This document shows positions 10,738 to 20,568 of a stretch of 64,000 bases of DNA, in pieces; position 1 is the first letter of the stretch, and the number at the start of each line of letters is the position of its first letter. Position numbers and translations under genes: made by a program. The notes beneath the pieces were generated by a model that saw nothing but the letters and a program-made list of their open reading frames with translations, did no database searches and was not told the DNA's origin. Source of the stretch: Jaapia argillacea MUCL 33604 (Eukaryota > Basidiomycota > Agaricomycetes > Jaapiales > Jaapiaceae); assembly GCA_000697665.1 (NCBI GenBank), contig KL197744.1:4837-68836 (forward strand), read 5' to 3'.

Positions 10738-12565
10738 ATGGTGGATTGGCAGAATAGCAATGAACTATCGCGAGACGTGAACATCTTTGAGAAAACCTGG
10801 GCGATCTGCTTTGGTGTTTACGTGTGGGTCCCCTTCCATTCCATTCGCCAAGGACCTCGACTAATATTTCCTCGGCAAGTTGGGACTATCTTCATACATT
10901 TTGGTTTGAATGGTGGATAGTCACTCGCAGAGTACCTTTCAGATGGCCATATGTGGGTTTTCTTTCCGAGTGCTGTTCGTTAGTTATCTCACACTCCACA
11001 GGTTCCTTACTTTGTCGGGCGTTACTCATTGCTGTGGCTTTTCGTTACTTTGTGAGCTTCCCCAACCTAGTGAACGACGGGCCGCTTACCCTCGCATTCT
11101 GCCAGATGCACCCTTCAAGTTTTCTTGCCCTTGCACTGTGACGGTACGCGTTGCGACTTGGCATGTTGTGATCTCCTGCTAAGATTTGATGGTTCTTAGC
11201 GCCGTATCGCATCCTTCTGGTACCTGGTTTTTGTATCACATACGGCACATGGCCTAACTACCAGACTCCCCAAAGGCAAATTTCATCATTAGTACTGGAT
11301 GCGCCTCGCTGAATTTGGCCATTCGAACGTGAGTAGTTGTTTCACGTACTAGAAACGTGACCAACTCCTCATAGGGTTACCATATGGGAGTATAAACGGA
11401 TCGTGGTTTGGCCCGTCGTGGTCTTATCGCTGGGCCACTGGTCTGCCCTACTAGTCGGTGTGTTCTATCCTCGACGCCGCATCCTCGCATACTAATAATA
11501 ATAACTATTATCCCCCAGCGTGTATCGAGTTTCTGCAGGTTGACTTTGACGGAGGAGAGAACTCGTGCTTCGAGGTTCAGGTCAACAACACCGTTTTTGT
11601 GTCCCTTTACATTTGCAGTGAGTGGCAGGCCTGAGTCTTAGCGTATTGCAACTTACATCCCCCTAGCGGTTATCTTCGACTTTATCGTTCTCATTGCTGG
11701 TATTGTTGGCTTAGTACGCCGCCGGTCAGTCTCTAAGCATGACGACCCTCGCGACCTCAGGCGGACACTGTACAATCAAGGGATCGTATATTTTATCCTC
11801 ACCTTTATGGCGAACATTGCCTGTGTTGTGCGTTGCATCCCAGCTTCAGTCCTGGACATTGTTCAAATATGGAACGCAGGTTCTGGCTGGCTTGAACTTC
11901 AATCCCGTGATGGATATAATGTCGAGCATCCCAGCGCTTGTAATCAGGTAAGTCCTCTGCCCTTCATTATTTCTTTGACCGTGAGGTCCCTGATCTGCGT
12001 TACCCAGTATGATCGCCTCCTGCCACTGCGTTACGTCGCTTCTATGGAACTATAAAGATGCCCCTGAGTTAGGGTAAGATCTGATTTTCTCGACACAAGT
12101 TTTTATCTCACGGAACCTCAATATGTAGCAAACGGCGTATGTCGCCATCCCTCGCAAACTACACGAGACCGTCAGTCGGTTTGCAGTTGACAAGCCGTTT
12201 CGAGATTCCGTGGTCAGTACCCCCTTAACGGCGGAAACCACGTTTGATCTCAATTGGTTTACGATAGTCCTGCAAGTACGGAAACTCTACCTTACGTTCA
12301 GCCCGGGGGCCATGGCTTTCAAGCCTCACCCCCTTTGTTAACGACATCTACGACGCGTGGCGATCCTGAAATCAACGCCGTGCTTCGCGCAAGCGAACAG
12401 ATACTGACGATTCCACAGCCCCTCCATAGGGTCACCCACCTGGAACACAACCAACCCACCCTGCAATCTTCTCCAGCCGATTCACCTTATCACCGCACAC
12501 CTGCAATTCTCTCACACAGCGTGTCGAGTGAAAGCAGAGGTGCTCATCGATTGTCGGTCGTTTAG
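10738..12565 (+). CDS. Array gene A: multi-span (7TM-like) membrane protein, divergent member
   Basis: First and most divergent member of a five-gene tandem array of an uncharacterised Agaricomycete membrane family. Thirteen exons close in frame: 10738-10823, 10880-10952, 11002-11051, 11106-11143, 11200-11219, 11276-11328, 11375-11457, 11519-11617, 11667-11824, 11880-11947, 12008-12073, 12129-12212 and 12268-12565, giving 391 aa. It starts MVDWQ, keeps the WFEW motif after exon 2's start, PYFVGRYS in span 2, SLNLAIRT in exon 6 and a penultimate span ending GLNFNPVMDIM. Unlike B-E it lacks the intron that splits that span: exon 10 (68 nt) equals exons 10 plus 11 (25+43 nt) of the others. It also has a long hydrophilic C-terminal tail of about 100 residues. 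Donor 9 (GTTGTG) is weak. The fold suggests a sensor or transporter, but no function is known. Confidence 0.8.
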
Positions 12566-13012
12566 GGCTGGATTGGGCGCGAATTTTGTATTTTTGCCAC
12601 AAGGCTTCTGTTTTATACACTGTACTTTAACATTTGTCATCATGATCATCACGTCGAAACCTGCCTTGGGTTCAGAACCCTGACGAAGAACTTTAGATCT
12701 GTCTCAAGCTATGTAACAAACTCAAATTGAAGATCGTACACGTCTCCCACAGCACTCGCGAACCTTCGGCGCGTGTCAACCCCCCATCGAGGTCAGGCTG
12801 GTCAGCAGCACAAAGGTTTCGTTAGGTCTTCATCTCTTGCCTCGATGTGCCGTTATCTGAGAAGACTATGAAGTATATGTATTTTCACTTCATGGCAGAC
12901 GATACCATCTTCGTTATCAGTGCTAGTAGTCGGGTACCCTCTGAGGACTAGCCTCGCTTTCCCGCTAGGAAACGATCTAGCAGTCTCCGACTGGCGCGAC
13001 CTGCTGATCACT
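12566..13012. other. Spacer between array genes A and B
   Basis: 447 bp with no reading frame of note. It must hold the 3' end of A and the promoter of B. No copy of the upstream block shared by C, D and E was seen here. Confidence 0.5.
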
Positions 13013-14591
13013 ATGGTGGATTGGAATAGTCAAAAAGAGCTACAACGAGACGCGGCGGTGTTTGAGAAAGCGTTTGAGTTGTGCCTTGGATTCTTCACGT
13101 GGGTTAACCTTCGCTTAGATCCCAGTCGGTTGTTGGTACTCAGCGGCTCACCTTGCTACTTTTAGATGGGACTTCCTCCATACACTCTGGTTTGAATGGT
13201 CCCTGTTGACTCGGAAGGTGCCTATGAAATGGCCCTATGTAAGTCTCGTTCTCATGGTACAATTCAAGATTGGATACGAGACGACGATCTGTCCCTCAGA
13301 TTCCCTACCTGGTTGGGCGATACGCTGTTATTGCCATTTTTACCGCTCTGTATGAGTCCTAGCCGCATCACAAATGTTGTCTGACTCGATTTCCAAAGAT
13401 TTTGGGTCAGCTCTCACTCATCATATGAATGTTCCTGTGAGTACCACACGATTGTGCATTACTGGGATCTAAATCTAAGCGCTATCATCAAGATGCATAT
13501 CGATTTGTGATTGTGTGTTTCTTCATGCTCACTCGCCCCAACAACGCTGATAATGTACTCATCTCCGTTCCCAGTGTGGCTTCGCCGTTGCTATTGGGTG
13601 CGCATCGGCGAATCTCACCATCCGCACGTACGTTTCATCAAGCCTTATCCGTTCGGATGATGTTAAGCTCAATCGAACTCACCACCAGAATCATCATTTG
13701 GAATTATCAAATCGCAGTGACATTGATTCTTGTCGTGGTCACTGTGGCGCAATGCGTCGTCTTGCTCTACTGTGCGTATCCATTGTCTTAGGGTCTCCTA
13801 TTCCTCACCGTTACCACTGCGATGCAGTCTCTGTGATGTTTGATCGCATGGTCTCGAACCAGAATGGAAATTGCGTTGTCACTACGAAAGCTGATGGATC
13901 ACTTGCGGCGGTTTATGTATCCAGTGCGTATTTATCCGCTCAGAAACACCCCTGAGTACCTGAAACCCGAAACAGCGATTTTCGTAGATCTCCTTGTCTT
14001 CTTCCTCAGCATTGTTGGTTTAAGGAGACTCGCAAGTCTGAAACATAATCCTCCAAAACTTTGGCGTATCCTTCTGAGTCAAGGCATCGGGTATTTCCTA
14101 CTGACTCTTCTGTTCAATGTCCCATCACTGGCAAGCTGTCGTCTGCATATCCCAGCTACCATATCTGAGCTCTATTGTTTTAGGTTTTTGCGGCGCTCGA
14201 TCTCAACCGTAGGCTCCCCTTCCCGTGACACTATCTAGTCCTCAACTTTTCTACAGATATCTTGAACATCACCTCCAGCCTTCCCGCTGTCGTATGCAGG
14301 TGAAAGGGTTTCACAAGCCGTCCAGTCGAGCAACGCTAAGACTCTGCCCGTAGTGTGATCGCCTCCTGTCACTCTGTCAGTTCACTGATCAGAGAAGTAG
14401 ATCCAATAAAGACGGCGTTCGTTGTTTCCTCTTTCTCTCTCGATACTTACCAATTTATTTCACTTAGTCGAGAGGAGGGTCTCGGCGACATCAGCAAGGC
14501 AGAGAGACAAACTAACCAGGGATATTTGCTCACGACGTTCATCGATATCCCAGAAATCGGATCCTTTCTCCCAGTGCAGGCCACCCAGTGA
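13013..14591 (+). CDS. Array gene B: 7TM-like membrane protein with a GC-AG intron
   Basis: Second member of the array, 302 aa. Exons: 13013-13098, 13166-13238, 13300-13349, 13399-13436, 13493-13512, 13575-13627, 13689-13771, 13828-13923, 13976-14130, 14184-14208, 14257-14299, 14354-14416 and 14468-14591. Exon lengths match the other members except exon 9 (three codons shorter) and the last. Shared landmarks are MVDWN, WFEWSLL, PYLVGRYAV, SANLTIRT and an exon-9 span ending LTLLFNVPSL. After exon 9 the expected GT donor is replaced by GCAAGC at 14131, a plausible GC-AG intron, since the frame closes only there. The final intron of the family is missing: exon 13 reads on to a stop at 14589-14591 with no GT donor at the homologous place, so the KRSPC tail of C-E is absent. 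Function unknown. Confidence 0.82.
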
Positions 14592-15084
14592 TCCTTGGGT
14601 GCTAGCACTAACCCTTCTTTTTTTGACCTCTTTCTATGTTGTTTTCCTTTAAGGGGTTTTGGGACCAGGTCGCTGGCGTAGATTCGAATATTAGAATTAG
14701 AGTGAACGATTGTGTGAGGTTATTTCGAATTCCGCCACGATGATCGGTGGTTACTGCATCCATCTTAGCAACATCTTGGCATCCATCGTTCGCTATACAA
14801 TACCATTGCCCAGCTCATTGCGGGATGAGGCTATGGATTTCAGCAGCCGGCCGCCACAAGCTCGCTTCCAGTTAGCACGTTGCACTAAATGCCCCGACGA
14901 TTGTACAAACTTCAATCTTCCCTCGCTTTATGAACAGTCCCCGCTCTTCCAGTGATTCAATCCTCTTCAGCAACCCTCCATGCCCCTCGAGGTCGCTGCT
15001 CTGTTCCGGGCGACTGACTGGCATCCCAACGACTCTTAAGCTGAAGCACATCTGCTTGCTCACAGATCAGGACACTTCCACGAC
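14592..15084. other. Spacer between array genes B and C
   Basis: 493 bp with no gene. Its right part contains the upstream block shared with genes D and E (see the repeat entry at 14879). Confidence 0.55.
14879..15084 (+). repeat. Upstream block of gene C, repeated before D and E
   Basis: The 200 bp before gene C begins with CGTTGCACTAAATGCCCCGA and continues through a conserved stretch (GACTGACTGGC, then GACTCTT) to the start codon. Closely related blocks precede D and E, so promoter and 5' leader were duplicated together with the genes. It is the best candidate for shared regulation, though no known factor site was recognised. Confidence 0.7.
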
Positions 15085-16765
15085 ATGGTTGACTGGCATG
15101 ATCCAGACGTGCTACGCCAGGAGGATACGGCTTTCATGGGAGCTTTTGCCTTCTGCATTGGTTTATATATGTATGTCGTGGGCGCCAAGTTGCGTATTCG
15201 CTTGGGTTGACTTGGGTTTCCAGCTGGGATTTCTTGCAAACCCTCTGGTTCGAATGGGCACTGGTTATGAGAAAGCTGCCGATGAGATGGCCCTACGTGA
15301 GCAGCTCTCGATGATATTTGTGCTATCTGTATCACAGTATCACAATGTATACCTGCCAGATACCGTACTTTGTTGGGCGATATGCTGTTCTTTCGCTTTT
15401 TGCGGCTCTGTACGACCTCCTTGTCCTTTGCCGTCACCGAGTCGCTGACGTTATCAACTCTCTCAGATTGACTATGGGCCTCACCTCGAGCTATGATTGT
15501 TCAGGTACTCCTCGATCATGCCCAGGTTAGGTTTTATTTGTCTGACACTCCTGTCAAGCGACCATTCGGTTCATGCTCGTACGGATGTTTTTCGAGTTCT
15601 CACAAGTCAATGACCCAATATCCTGACTTTGTAGGTTTCATTCGCATTTGCCGTGGGAGGTGCCTCGGTCAACCTAACTATCCGAACGTGAGTTCATCAC
15701 CGAGCTTTGCGACGAATACCTGTTCGGACTTTATGGCGTAGAGTGGTGATATGGCGATGCAACCGATATGTGACCGCTTTGCTTGTCGTGATTTCAGTCT
15801 TTCACTGGACCGCCTTGTTTTTCTGTGCGTTCACCGTGACCGTTCTTCACTTCCAATGCCGACTCATCTGATAGTTGCCGGTCATTTTACGCAAGCAAGA
15901 CCAAGAGCCAATGGTACCTGTGATATCGATTCGCACGGAGATGGATCCCTTACTGCCGTCTATGCAATGAGTAAGCCCGGACATTTATGGGGACTTGGTC
16001 CAAATCTCCTTACCCTACGCTAGCAATCATTCTCGATCTACTGGTTTTCGTACTCAGTATAGTGGGTTTAGCGAGATTCGCAGATCCAGCTCAGGGTGGA
16101 CGTCGAACTAGGCTTTGGCGAGCTGTCCTGAAGCAGGGGATCGGTTACTTCCTTTTAACCCTTCTTCTCAACGTGCCATCCCTGGTGAGTCTCAGAGGCC
16201 CTTTCTAAACACCTCGGATCCTGAACATCAAATCTTGGCAGGTATTCGCATCTTTAAATCTCAACCGTAGGCGCTTTTCCATTTCCGATATCAGGCCTAT
16301 CCCCTTATTGTTCGCTTCCCAGTGATGATGGAGGTGATGTCGAGTCTACCAGCGATGATATGCAGGTGAGCTACTTTACCCCTCCGAGGTCATTGGGACG
16401 GAAATTCAGCTGAAGATCCGCTAGTGTGATGGCGTCATGTCGGGCAGTCAATTCTCTTATCAGGGACCCGGATTCAGATGGAGTGCAGTTAGTCCTGCAT
16501 CACCATGCCCACTGCTATCTATCAACTTACAGGTTTCCCCGACTTGACTAGCGACGACGCGCCTCCGGTCGCAAGAACTACCTTCCATAATGAAACTATC
16601 TTCACCACGCATATTGACCTTCCCGATATCGGCAGGTAAGTTATCTCTCACCATGGCCCGAATATCACCCTGTGGCTCATGATGCCCGTGCGTGGCCGGT
16701 GTAGAGTGGAAACTATTCAGCTTTCGCGGAACGAGAATCTGTCGTTCAAGCGTTCGCCATGTTGA
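15085..16765 (+). CDS. Array gene C: 7TM-like membrane protein
   Basis: Third array member, apparently intact, 311 aa from 14 exons: 15085-15170, 15224-15296, 15360-15409, 15467-15504, 15559-15578, 15635-15687, 15742-15824, 15875-15970, 16024-16184, 16242-16266, 16323-16365, 16425-16487, 16552-16635 and 16705-16765. It begins MVDWHDPDVL, with a first span (FAFCIGLY), then WDFLQTLWFEW, PYFVGRYAV, a short exon 5 (20 nt), GGASVNLTIRT, IWRCNRYVTALL, a short Cys-containing loop (NGTCDI), a span around LDLLVFVLSIVGL, GYFLLTLLLNVPSL and a hydrophilic tail ending KRSPC. About seven spans can be counted. Exon 5 uses a donor six bases upstream of that in D and E. Exon 9 is one codon shorter. No biochemical role is known for this family; a sensor or receptor-like role is only a guess. 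Confidence 0.87.
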
Positions 16766-17170
16766 TCCATAGAATTTCATGGAGATATTTTGTTCTCAGA
16801 ATGCCCCATTTGTATTGGTATGCTCAGAGACCGAGATGGGGGACAGGAGTACCGAGATGTATGATAATGGCACAATCTTTCAGACATACTTCCTTCAGAT
16901 ATTTGGCTTGGTAGCGAACAGTCCCCAGCTGTTTGCTCACAATGGGACCCCCCGCCAGCGGAGATCCGAAAGTGAGTTGGGAGGAGATTGTGCAGAGCAG
17001 ACTGTCGCATGTTACCATGCCTCCACTGGCATGATTGCCTGAGCTCATTTGAAATGAGGACATTGGGTTTAATAACAGAGAAGCGCAGTTCAGGGAGTCC
17101 AACTGCCAGTGCAAGAAAATGTCACAGGCAACGGAGGTCGTGACGCGTGACCGGTCCCCTGGGACCAATA

Positions 17171-17194
17171 CAGTCATCACGGGGTCCTTGAGAC
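17171..17194 (+). repeat. Left terminal inverted repeat of the MITE
   Basis: 24 bp, exactly complementary to 17813-17836, preceded by TA. Confidence 0.85.
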
Positions 17195-17812
17195 ACCCCG
17201 GGTCCTTGAGACAGTCAGCATTTCAACGGTTTTGCGGGTAGTTTGCTGTCTTTTGGAAACAAAGTGATGGGAGGTCAATACTACTATCTACTGGCTACCT
17301 CTACATCCAATTCTAGTCCCAATACTACTATTGGAGAATAAGAAAATGGGCTATCTTTCGGGAGACACTCAGGATTTTGAGACACTGGAACTTTTTGCTG
17401 TTCTGGAGAGCAATAAATTGGTTGATCCTGTCAAAAATTGGTGTCCCTCGGTAGCCACAAGCTGTATGCATGATATCAAGCAAAAAAGAGGCTGATACAC
17501 ACTTTGGGTCATGTCCGACATCGTCAACGTTAACACTGGTTCCATGAGACGGCCGCGTCTCAAACTTGCGGCGCAATTACATCAGATTTGACCTAATACG
17601 GTAATGTTACAGTAACTGTGACGGACTGTCTCAAGGACCCGAATCGACCCAAAATGACCCTCCTCCGAGAGTTGCCTTGCATTCAACGAGTAGTCGACCA
17701 CACATCCTCAAACCTTCCATCGAGTAGCTTTATATACCTTACAATAATCTTAGATAGTCAAAACTTTTCAGCAAGCTCAGTGGAGACTGTAAACCTCGAT
17801 ATTATTTTGAGC

Positions 17813-17836
17813 GTCTCAAGGACCCCGTGATGACTG
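17813..17836 (-). repeat. Right terminal inverted repeat of the MITE
   Basis: 24 bp, exactly complementary to 17171-17194, followed by TA. Confidence 0.85.
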
Positions 17837-17956
17837 TAAGTACACCAGGGGCCGATTTGGGTCCCGTGAGCCAACCATTGGTCGGTCGAAGCGAAAACGG
17901 ACAGTATAGAATACACTTGCACCACAACCAAGGACTACATACAGTAGGAATCGTTT

Positions 17957-18119
17957 ACGTTGCACTAAATGCACCGACGATTTGACCCTCCCCCTCTTCC
18001 ATTTATTCAATCTTCCATGCCCCGTCGAGTTTGCAATTTTGTCCGGGTGACTGACTGGCCATCCAACGACTCTTGCGTTGAAGCATATCTGCCCGCTCAG
18101 TCTTGAATCTGGACACAAA
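17957..18119 (+). repeat. Upstream block of gene D, repeated before C and E
   Basis: It begins CGTTGCACTAAATGCACCGA and runs to the start codon of D, matching the block before C with scattered changes. The MITE right end lies about 120 bp upstream of it. Confidence 0.7.
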
Positions 18120-19825
18120 ATGGTCGACTGGCATGATCCAGCCGTGTTACCCAAAGAGACTACAGCTTTCGCTGGAGCATATGCGTTCTGCATCGGTTTA
18201 TATCTGTATGTCTTGGGCACCAAGCTGCGTTTGGTTCTTGGGCTTCAAGTTGGATTGGGCTGATATTACCCAGATGGGATTTCTTGCAAACCCTTTGGTT
18301 TGAGTGGGGACTAGTTACGAGAGAAATACCGATGAGGTGGACCTATGTGAGTAGCTCACGCGACGGCGTTCTGTTCTATCTGGACCATAGTATCTCCATG
18401 TGCTTTCCCCAGGTACCGTACTTTGCCGGGAGATATGCTGTCATTGCGTCTTTTGTGACACTGTACGGCCTCCATTGTCCTATCGCTGGCACGGAGCCCA
18501 TTTCCCCATTAACTCTCTATCAGAATCTCAACGGGTCTCCCTTCGAGCGATGATTGTTCAGGTGCTCCTCTAACACGTCCAGGGTTAGGTTTTATTTCTC
18601 TGACGCGCCCAACTAGCTACCATTCGCTTCGTACTCGCACAGGTTATTTTCGCGTTTTCACCAGAAAATGACCTAATCTCCCATGTTCTAGGTTTCATTC
18701 GCTTTTGCTGTGGGGGGTGCCTCGCTGAACTTAACTATCCCAACGTAAGTTCGTATCTACCTTTGGGATGAACAGCGCTCAGACTTCACTGATCAGAGTG
18801 GTCATATGGCAATGCAACCGATATGTGACCGCTTTGCTTGTCTGGGTCTCTGTCCTTCACTGGACTACCTTGTTCTTCTGTGCGTCCACCATTAAGACGC
18901 TTCTTCGTTTAGAATGCCTACTCTTCTGGTAGCTGCGGGTCATCTTGCACAAATCAGCAAGGGAGGCAATGGTTTCTGTAATGTCCATGTGTGGGGAGAT
19001 GGATCCCTTACTACTGTCTATGCAACGAGTAAGCCCGGATTCTACTGTGATCCCGTCCAGATTTCCTTACATTCCACTAGCAATCATCCTCGATCTTCTT
19101 GATTTCGTACTCAGTATCGTGGGTTTAGCGAGATTCGCAACTCCCACTACTCAAGTGGGGAGTCGGAACAGACTTTGGCGAGCTGTCGTGAAGCAAGGGG
19201 TCGGTTACTTCCTTTTAACCCTTCTACTCAATGTGCCATCTCTGGTGAGTTCTTGCACCCTCTCCGAGCTCCTCCGATCCTGACAATCGAATCCCGGCAG
19301 GTATTTGCATCTTTGAATCTCAATCGTAGGCCTTTCCCCCATGTCCGATATCAGGTATTTAACCTTATTGTTTGCCCTTCAGGAACGATGGAGGTGATGT
19401 CGAATTTACCGGCCATGATATGCAGGTGAGCTGCTTTACCCCTCCGAGGTCATATGGACGTAAATTGAGCTGAAAAACCCATAGTGTGATGGCGTCATGT
19501 CGGGCCGTCAGTTCTCTTATTAGGGATCCGGATACAGACGGAATGTGGTCAGTCCTTCATCACCATGCTCACCGCTATCTCTTAACTTACATGTTTCCCC
19601 GAATTGATTAGCGACGACGGCCCTCCGGTCGCAAGAACCGCCTTCTGTAGTGGATCTCTATTCGCCACTCATATGGACCTTCCCGATACTGGCAGGTATG
19701 CTACCTGTCACTATGTCCTGAATATCTCCCGGTGACTCATGACGCCTTTTCGTCGACGGTGTAGAGTGCAAACTGTTCAGCCCTCACAGAATGAGAATAT
19801 TTCATTCAAGCGCTCGCCTTGCTGA
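18120..19825 (+). CDS. Array gene D: 7TM-like membrane protein
   Basis: Fourth array member, intact, 314 aa from 14 exons: 18120-18205, 18274-18346, 18413-18462, 18524-18561, 18617-18642, 18692-18744, 18797-18879, 18933-19028, 19081-19244, 19301-19325, 19383-19425, 19485-19547, 19612-19695 and 19765-19825. Every exon length equals that of gene E, and the two are the closest pair in the array. Landmarks are MVDWHDPAVL, YAFCIGLYL, WFEWGLVTR, PYFAGRYAV, TIRFVLAQVSFAF, the NGFCNV loop, LDLLDFVLSIVGL, GYFLLTLLLNVPSL and a tail ending KRSPC. The tail is rich in polar residues and carries two Cys. Like its neighbours it has about seven predicted spans. Function unknown. Confidence 0.88.
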
Positions 19826-20568
19826 TCAGTGGGATTTGGAGACATTCGTCTCTCAGAATCTTGGCCTCATGGCGTATTGATTCAGTGGCGGACAGGTCAG
19901 AAATACTTATATATATGGATGTGTAAGATAGAATGGGACTATCGTTAACTTCAGACATACGCCCCGTATTATTTCGTTCAGTATCGAACAGTCTCTCAGC
20001 GACTTCATGGAGAGAAATAACCAGAGAGATCAGTTCGGCATTGGTATTCCGAAAGTCAGATACTTTCTCTCTTCGTACACCGCTCATTGATTCTTGGGTG
20101 TCGCATGCTGTGTTACTTCTACCACGAGTACCAGTGATTTGGGACCAGCCTGAGGTCCCCAGCAGATTAGCATCGGGCGAAAGACTGTCCGAAAATTTAT
20201 ATTATTTCAAGTTCGGCGACGATCGTCGCGCAGTTGCGTCGACTTCGCGATAGTTAACTCGGACTATCGTCAACTGGTACCTTTGCCTGAGCTGCTCTTT
20301 CGGCAAGAGGCCATTGTGTAAGAGCGGGACTCACCGTCCGCCGAATCGCTTACGCCGTGCTAAATGCCCCAGCGGTTAATTCACAGACCTCAATCTTCTC
20401 TTCTCCGAGTTGTTCTTCCATTTACTCGGACCTCCTCCCCACCCTCCGTGACTCCATGCCCCTTCGAGTTTGCTGTTTTGTTTCGGGCAACTGACTGGCG
20501 CCCCGTTGAGTCGACTCTTGAGACGCAGCCTCTCTGCCTGCTCGCAGTTTTGAACACCTACACACACA
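19826..20568. other. Spacer between array genes D and E
   Basis: 743 bp without a gene. The left part resembles the flank downstream of C and the right part (from about 20353) is the repeated upstream block of gene E. Confidence 0.55.
20353..20568 (+). repeat. Upstream block of gene E, repeated before C and D
   Basis: It starts ACGCCGTGCTAAATGCCCCA and continues to the start of E, the third and most divergent copy of the block seen before C and D. Confidence 0.65.

Larger units (their letters stand above)
17171..17836. mobile_element. MITE-like DNA element with 24-bp perfect terminal inverted repeats
   Basis: A 666-bp element bounded by perfect inverted repeats. The left end reads CAGTCATCACGGGGTCCTTG then AGAC (17171-17194) and the right end is its exact complement (17813-17836). 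Both ends abut the dinucleotide TA (17169-17170 and 17837-17838), consistent with a TA target-site duplication of the Tc1/mariner superfamily, though two bases are weak evidence. A second, inner pair of perfect 18-bp inverted repeats (17199-17216 and 17624-17641) carries the same GGTCCTTGAGAC core as the outer repeat, so the structure is nested. The interior has no credible transposase; the longest frame (minus, about 17328-17576) is short and unrecognised. I call it a non-autonomous element. Confidence 0.78.
16766..18119. other. Spacer between array genes C and D, holding a MITE
   Basis: 1.35 kb. The left part resembles the downstream flank of gene D (shared phrases such as TCTCAGAAT and CTTCAGACATAC). 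The middle (17171-17836) is a MITE-like insertion. The right part is the repeated upstream block of gene D. No gene was recognised. Confidence 0.6.
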
